From NCBI GenBank assembly GCA_934434925.1, contig CAKSAC010000021.1, positions 1-17,114 of the forward strand: DNA of 17,114 bases. Direction: 5' to 3'. Shown here in pieces: positions 14,749 through 17,114 of this stretch (positions are counted from its first letter, which is position 1; each line of letters begins with the position of its first letter). Origin of the DNA: an uncultured Eubacteriales bacterium (lineage in GTDB: Bacteria; Bacillota; Clostridia; Oscillospirales; CAG-272). The position numbers and the translations under genes are program-made. The notes under the pieces are model-generated. The model did not search any database, was not told the DNA's origin, and saw only the letters and a list, made by a program, of their open reading frames with translations.

Positions 14749-16158
14749 TCAAAGCTCCGGTTTCGGCAAAAAGGCAAGATCGCCGGTAAAGACGCGGGAA
14801 CCGATGTCGCCTGCCCCCATCACGACCACCGTATCGCCCGGTTCAGCCTGCTTGCGCACAAACGAAACGGCCTCTTCTGGCGTGGGAATATACCGTGCGC
14901 TCCCGCCGACAGCCGTTGCCAGCGCGGCGCTCCCGGTTCCGCGCGTATCTTCTTCCCTGGCGGCGTAAATATCAACAAGGACAGTGGTATCCGCCAGTCG
15001 GAGAGCTGCGGCAAGCCCCGGGAAGAGTTCGGCCGTGCGGGTGTATGTGTGCGGCTGATAAATACAGAAAAGTTTCCCTTTTTTGCGGAGCGCCGAGAGT
15101 GACGCTGTAATTTCCGTCGGATGATGCGCATAATCATCATAATAGAGAACGCCCCCTGATTCCCCGCGCAGCTCCAGCCGTCGGCCGATCCCGCGGAAGG
15201 AAGAAAGCGCTTTGAGAAGCGCTCCTTCGTCAACGCCCGCCCCGAGTGTTGCCGCGGTTGCGGCGAGTGCGTTCAGAATATTATGGCGGCCGGGAACGCG
15301 GAGCCGTACCCGCCCGATGGGTTGCCCGTGTATATCCAGCGTAAATCCGGAGCCGCCCGACAGGCGTTCGATCTCCCGTGCGCTGACATCTCCTTCCCCG
15401 ATACCGAAAGTCACGACCGGGAGCGAAAGCCCCGTCGCCACACGCCGCGCCCCCTCATCGGCCGCCGAGACGACCGCACACCGCACCGAAGGGAGCGAAA
15501 GATAGGCGCGGAAAGAAGAAAGCACGGCGGTAAAGTCCCGAAAATAATCGGGATGATCCCATTCGACATTGGTGATGAGTGCTATCGTGGGGGAAAAACA
15601 TAAAAACGAATCATAATATTCACAGGCTTCAAACGCGAGGACATCGCGACTTCCGGGGATGTAGCCGTCGTGTGATGGGGGCATTTCCGCCCCCACGGCA
15701 ACGGTCGGTTCTTTATTTCCTTCCGCCAGCACCGCGCCGCACATGGCCGTTACCGTACTTTTTCCGTGCGTTCCGGCCACTCCAATCCGCTCACGGTATT
15801 CCTGCATCAGAAACCCGAACAGATCCGCCCGCGAAACAAGCGGGATTCCGCGCCGGAGCGCCGATTGATATTCGGGATGAGTTTTTGAAACGGCGGTTGT
15901 ATAAACTGCCATGTCTGCGTCTATAATAGGACTGTTCTCGTCGGGTGAAAAAACCGGAATCCCTGCCAAGCGGAGTGAAATCGTCGCCTCCCCGCGCACC
16001 GCATCCGACCCGCTGACAAGATAGCCGCGCTCGGCGCACATGCGCGCAAGGATCCGCATGCTCACCCCGCCGATCCCGATAAAATAAATTTTTTTCACCC
16101 TCTTCATCATGCGGTTCATCTTCCCGGAACGGGTGTAAAACGTATTCTCCGTGGCCAT
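14749..16158 (-). CDS. murC: UDP-N-acetylmuramate--L-alanine ligase MurC
   Basis: This cytoplasmic ATP-dependent ligase adds L-alanine to UDP-MurNAc in peptidoglycan precursor synthesis. It is 469 residues, as usual. The N-terminal Rossmann domain has IYFIGIGGVSM (24-34). The Mur central domain has the P-loop GTHGKST (129-135) and EACEY; ITNVEWDHPDYF is typical for MurC. The C-terminal domain has YDDYAHHPTEI and QPHTYTRT. ATG 16158 is chosen because GGAGG lies 6 nt upstream; it adds a short basic N-terminal extension (about 20 residues) before the first strand. Thr-to-Ser in the P-loop tail and GIGGVSM instead of GIGGIGM look like clade variants rather than damage. It has its own promoter, divergent from spoVG, and lies upstream of the miaB operon on the same strand. 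Confidence 0.96.
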   Translation of the reverse strand: MATENTFYTRSGKMNRMMKRVKKIYFIGIGGVSMRILARMCAERGYLVSGSDAVRGEATISLRLAGIPVFSPDENSPIIDADMAVYTTAVSKTHPEYQSALRRGIPLVSRADLFGFLMQEYRERIGVAGTHGKSTVTAMCGAVLAEGNKEPTVAVGAEMPPSHDGYIPGSRDVLAFEACEYYDSFLCFSPTIALITNVEWDHPDYFRDFTAVLSSFRAYLSLPSVRCAVVSAADEGARRVATGLSLPVVTFGIGEGDVSAREIERLSGGSGFTLDIHGQPIGRVRLRVPGRHNILNALAATAATLGAGVDEGALLKALSSFRGIGRRLELRGESGGVLYYDDYAHHPTEITASLSALRKKGKLFCIYQPHTYTRTAELFPGLAAALRLADTTVLVDIYAAREEDTRGTGSAALATAVGGSARYIPTPEEAVSFVRKQAEPGDTVVVMGAGDIGSRVFTGDLAFLPKPEL

Positions 16159-16226
16159 GGCTTTCCTCCAAAGTTCTCTGCTTTTGTGACAGGATAAAAC
16201 TTGTTTTTTCCTCCCGCGGATATTTT

Positions 16227-16254
16227 TTTATAATCCCGTAAATTCTTGTTCCAA
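16227..16254 (-). promoter_or_regulatory. Promoter for murC
   Basis: On the minus strand, TTGGAA (16254-16249) and TATAAA (16232-16227) are separated by 16 bp. This gives a leader of about 60 nt before ATG 16158. It is nearly back to back with the candidate spoVG promoter. Confidence 0.5.
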
Positions 16255-16261
16255 ATCCGTT

Positions 16262-16291
16262 TTTACTCTGTTAACAAATGGAAATTATAAT
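16262..16291 (+). promoter_or_regulatory. Candidate promoter for spoVG
   Basis: A perfect TATAAT (16286-16291) is preceded at 18 bp by TTTACT (16262-16267), a moderate -35. The start site would be near 16298, about 40 nt before the spoVG ATG. No sigma-H-like AGGA/GAAT pair was recognised, although spoVG is sigma-H dependent in Bacillus. Confidence 0.5.
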
Positions 16292-16336
16292 AGAAATGGT
16301 TAATATAAATTACAGCATTTATGAAAGGAACAGCTC

Positions 16337-16654
16337 ATGCAGATCACAGACATCAAAATCAGAAAGTTTTTTGACGAAGGCCCGATGAAAGCCGTTGTTT
16401 CCGTCACCTTTGACGATGCGCTCGCCGTCCACGATATCAAAGTGATCTATGCGCGCGAACGTTATTTCATCGTCATGCCTTCCCGGAAAAATCCGGACGG
16501 AACCTTCCGTGACATTGTTCATCCCATCAACGCCCAGTTTCGCGCGGAACTGGAAAATGCGGTCATCGACGCGTATCATGTGCAACTGATTGCGTACCGC
16601 GAGAATGAAGAAGCCGAAACGCCCGCCGAAGAAAAGGCCGATGTTCTCTTCTGA
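16337..16654 (+). CDS. spoVG: SpoVG family nucleic-acid-binding regulator
   Basis: A 105-residue protein with the SpoVG signature: MQITDIKIRK, KAVVSVTFDDALAVHDIKVI, then a segment with MPSRKNPDGTFRDIVHPIN (residues about 50-74) and a C-terminal helix. The tail is acidic (EEAETPAEEKADVLF), as is common for the family. SpoVG proteins bind DNA and RNA and affect sporulation, cell division and surface genes in several Gram-positives. Its presence is compatible with, but does not prove, spore formation. ATG 16337 has AAGGA 7 nt upstream. It is monocistronic: a promoter at 16262-16291 precedes it and a strong terminator at 16696-16726 follows. It is divergent from murC. Confidence 0.95.
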   Translation: MQITDIKIRKFFDEGPMKAVVSVTFDDALAVHDIKVIYARERYFIVMPSRKNPDGTFRDIVHPINAQFRAELENAVIDAYHVQLIAYRENEEAETPAEEKADVLF

Positions 16655-16695
16655 TTCCGCTATCTCCGTCTCCGGCAAAAAAATCGGCCGAGAAT

Positions 16696-16726
16696 CCCCC
16701 ATGGTTTCGTAACCGTGGGGGTTTTT
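16696..16726 (+). terminator. Rho-independent terminator of spoVG
   Basis: CCCCCATGGTT (16696-16706) pairs with AACCGTGGGGG (16711-16721), with one T-G wobble, around the tetraloop TCGT. TTTTT follows (16722-16726). It lies 42 nt after the spoVG stop. Confidence 0.9.
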
Positions 16727-16949
16727 ACGGAAACGGCGTGAAAAAACGGCCCGCCCCTTCGGCCGGGGCGACTGTCGGGTTTTCCGCTTGCCCGGCGCGC
16801 CCTTTCTGCCGAAAGCATGCGTTGCCGCACCCCGGGCGACTGTCCGCCTGCACTTATATCTCTTACAGAAATATGCGTTCCCGCAGATTTCCGTTCCGCC
16901 AGGATCAGGTAAAATCATCCCGGAAATATCTTTTTTTGTAAAGGAAACT
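16727..16949. other. Intergenic region without a recognisable gene
   Basis: A GC-rich stretch between the spoVG terminator and a weak open frame at the right edge. It contains a hairpin CGCCCC/GGGGCG around 16751-16769 and two occurrences of GGGCGACTGTC (near 16766 and 16828). No tRNA, known RNA or convincing coding sequence was seen. Short open frames on both strands here are explained by the GC-rich composition. Confidence 0.5.
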
Positions 16950-17114
16950 ATGCAATTCGGAGAAAAACCGACAGGATGTGTCGTTTTTGCGGCGTCTGCC
17001 GTGACGCTTTCTTTTTTGCTGCGCCGGGGAAAAACCGGCGCTTTTGTTTTGCGCGTGTGCCGGGGCGGGCTTTATGCTGTGCGGGCTTTGCGCCGTGGGC
17101 GGCGCGCTTTTGTT
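16950..17114 (+). CDS. Possible start of an unidentified ORF, truncated by the right edge
   Basis: ATG 16950 is preceded by AAGGA at 16941-16945 (4 nt spacing) and opens a frame of 55 codons to the window end. It starts MQFGEKPTGCVVFAASAVTL, including a short hydrophobic stretch, and then becomes Arg/Gly-rich. The alternative +1 frame after 17010 is strongly hydrophobic near the edge (GFMLCGLCAVGGALL). The real gene may therefore be in another frame, or a frameshift may exist. A terminator-like hairpin lies inside the frame at 17021-17050. No family is recognised. Confidence 0.25.
   Translation, partial: MQFGEKPTGCVVFAASAVTLSFLLRRGKTGAFVLRVCRGGLYAVRALRRGRRAFV
17021..17050 (+). terminator. 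Terminator-like hairpin near the right edge
   Basis: GCGCCGG (17021-17027) pairs perfectly with CCGGCGC (17035-17041) around loop GGAAAAA. TTTTGTTTT follows (17042-17050), the classic intrinsic-terminator layout on the plus strand. It lies about 70 nt inside a weak open frame. It could end an unrecognised short transcript or act as an attenuator for a gene beyond the window. Confidence 0.6.

Overview
The window looks like a chromosomal segment of a low-to-moderate-GC Gram-positive bacterium of the class Clostridia; the order cannot be resolved by eye. The evidence is a SpoVG homologue, a YlbF-family protein ending in a cysteine-rich tail, a YitT-type membrane protein, an endonuclease-type MutL (DxHAxxE and CPHGRP motifs) lying beside mutS and miaB, strong AGGAGG-like ribosome binding sites, and lipobox-type secretion. 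No rRNA, tRNA, CRISPR array, transposase or integrase was seen.

Layout. (1) 1-2048, minus strand: a compact operon of two small proteins, each with two zinc ribbons, followed by a secreted protein with beta-helix-like repeats that runs off the left edge. This block is clearly AT-richer than the rest. (2) 2109-5443, plus strand: a good sigma-A-type promoter, a roughly 190-nt structured leader, a solute-binding lipoprotein, then an abutting gene for a two-TM sensor whose cytoplasmic end is a LuxR-type DNA-binding domain, closed by a hairpin terminator. No transporter permease or ATPase gene is present. (3) 5553-14589, minus strand: a six-gene operon read as miaB, ylbF-like, mutS, mutL, tgt, yitT-like. 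Its promoter lies at 14626-14654 and it probably ends at the same (bidirectional) terminator. (4) 14749-16158, minus strand: murC with its own promoter, divergent from (5) spoVG at 16337-16654, plus strand, which has a strong terminator. (6) 16727-17114: no recognisable gene, apart from a weak open frame at the right edge that contains a terminator-like hairpin.

How the genes fit together. The large minus-strand operon combines tRNA anticodon-loop modification (MiaB at position 37, Tgt at position 34) with mismatch repair (MutS, MutL) and a YlbF-family regulator. murC makes a peptidoglycan precursor and spoVG encodes a nucleic-acid-binding regulator. The most unusual unit is the solute-binding lipoprotein plus membrane-anchored LuxR regulator. 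It reads like a self-contained surface-sensing system in which a binding protein could deliver ligand information straight to a transmembrane transcription factor. That role is inference from gene order and architecture. Two housekeeping proteins of the large operon, Tgt and MutL, carry proline-rich segments built from short in-frame DNA tandem repeats.
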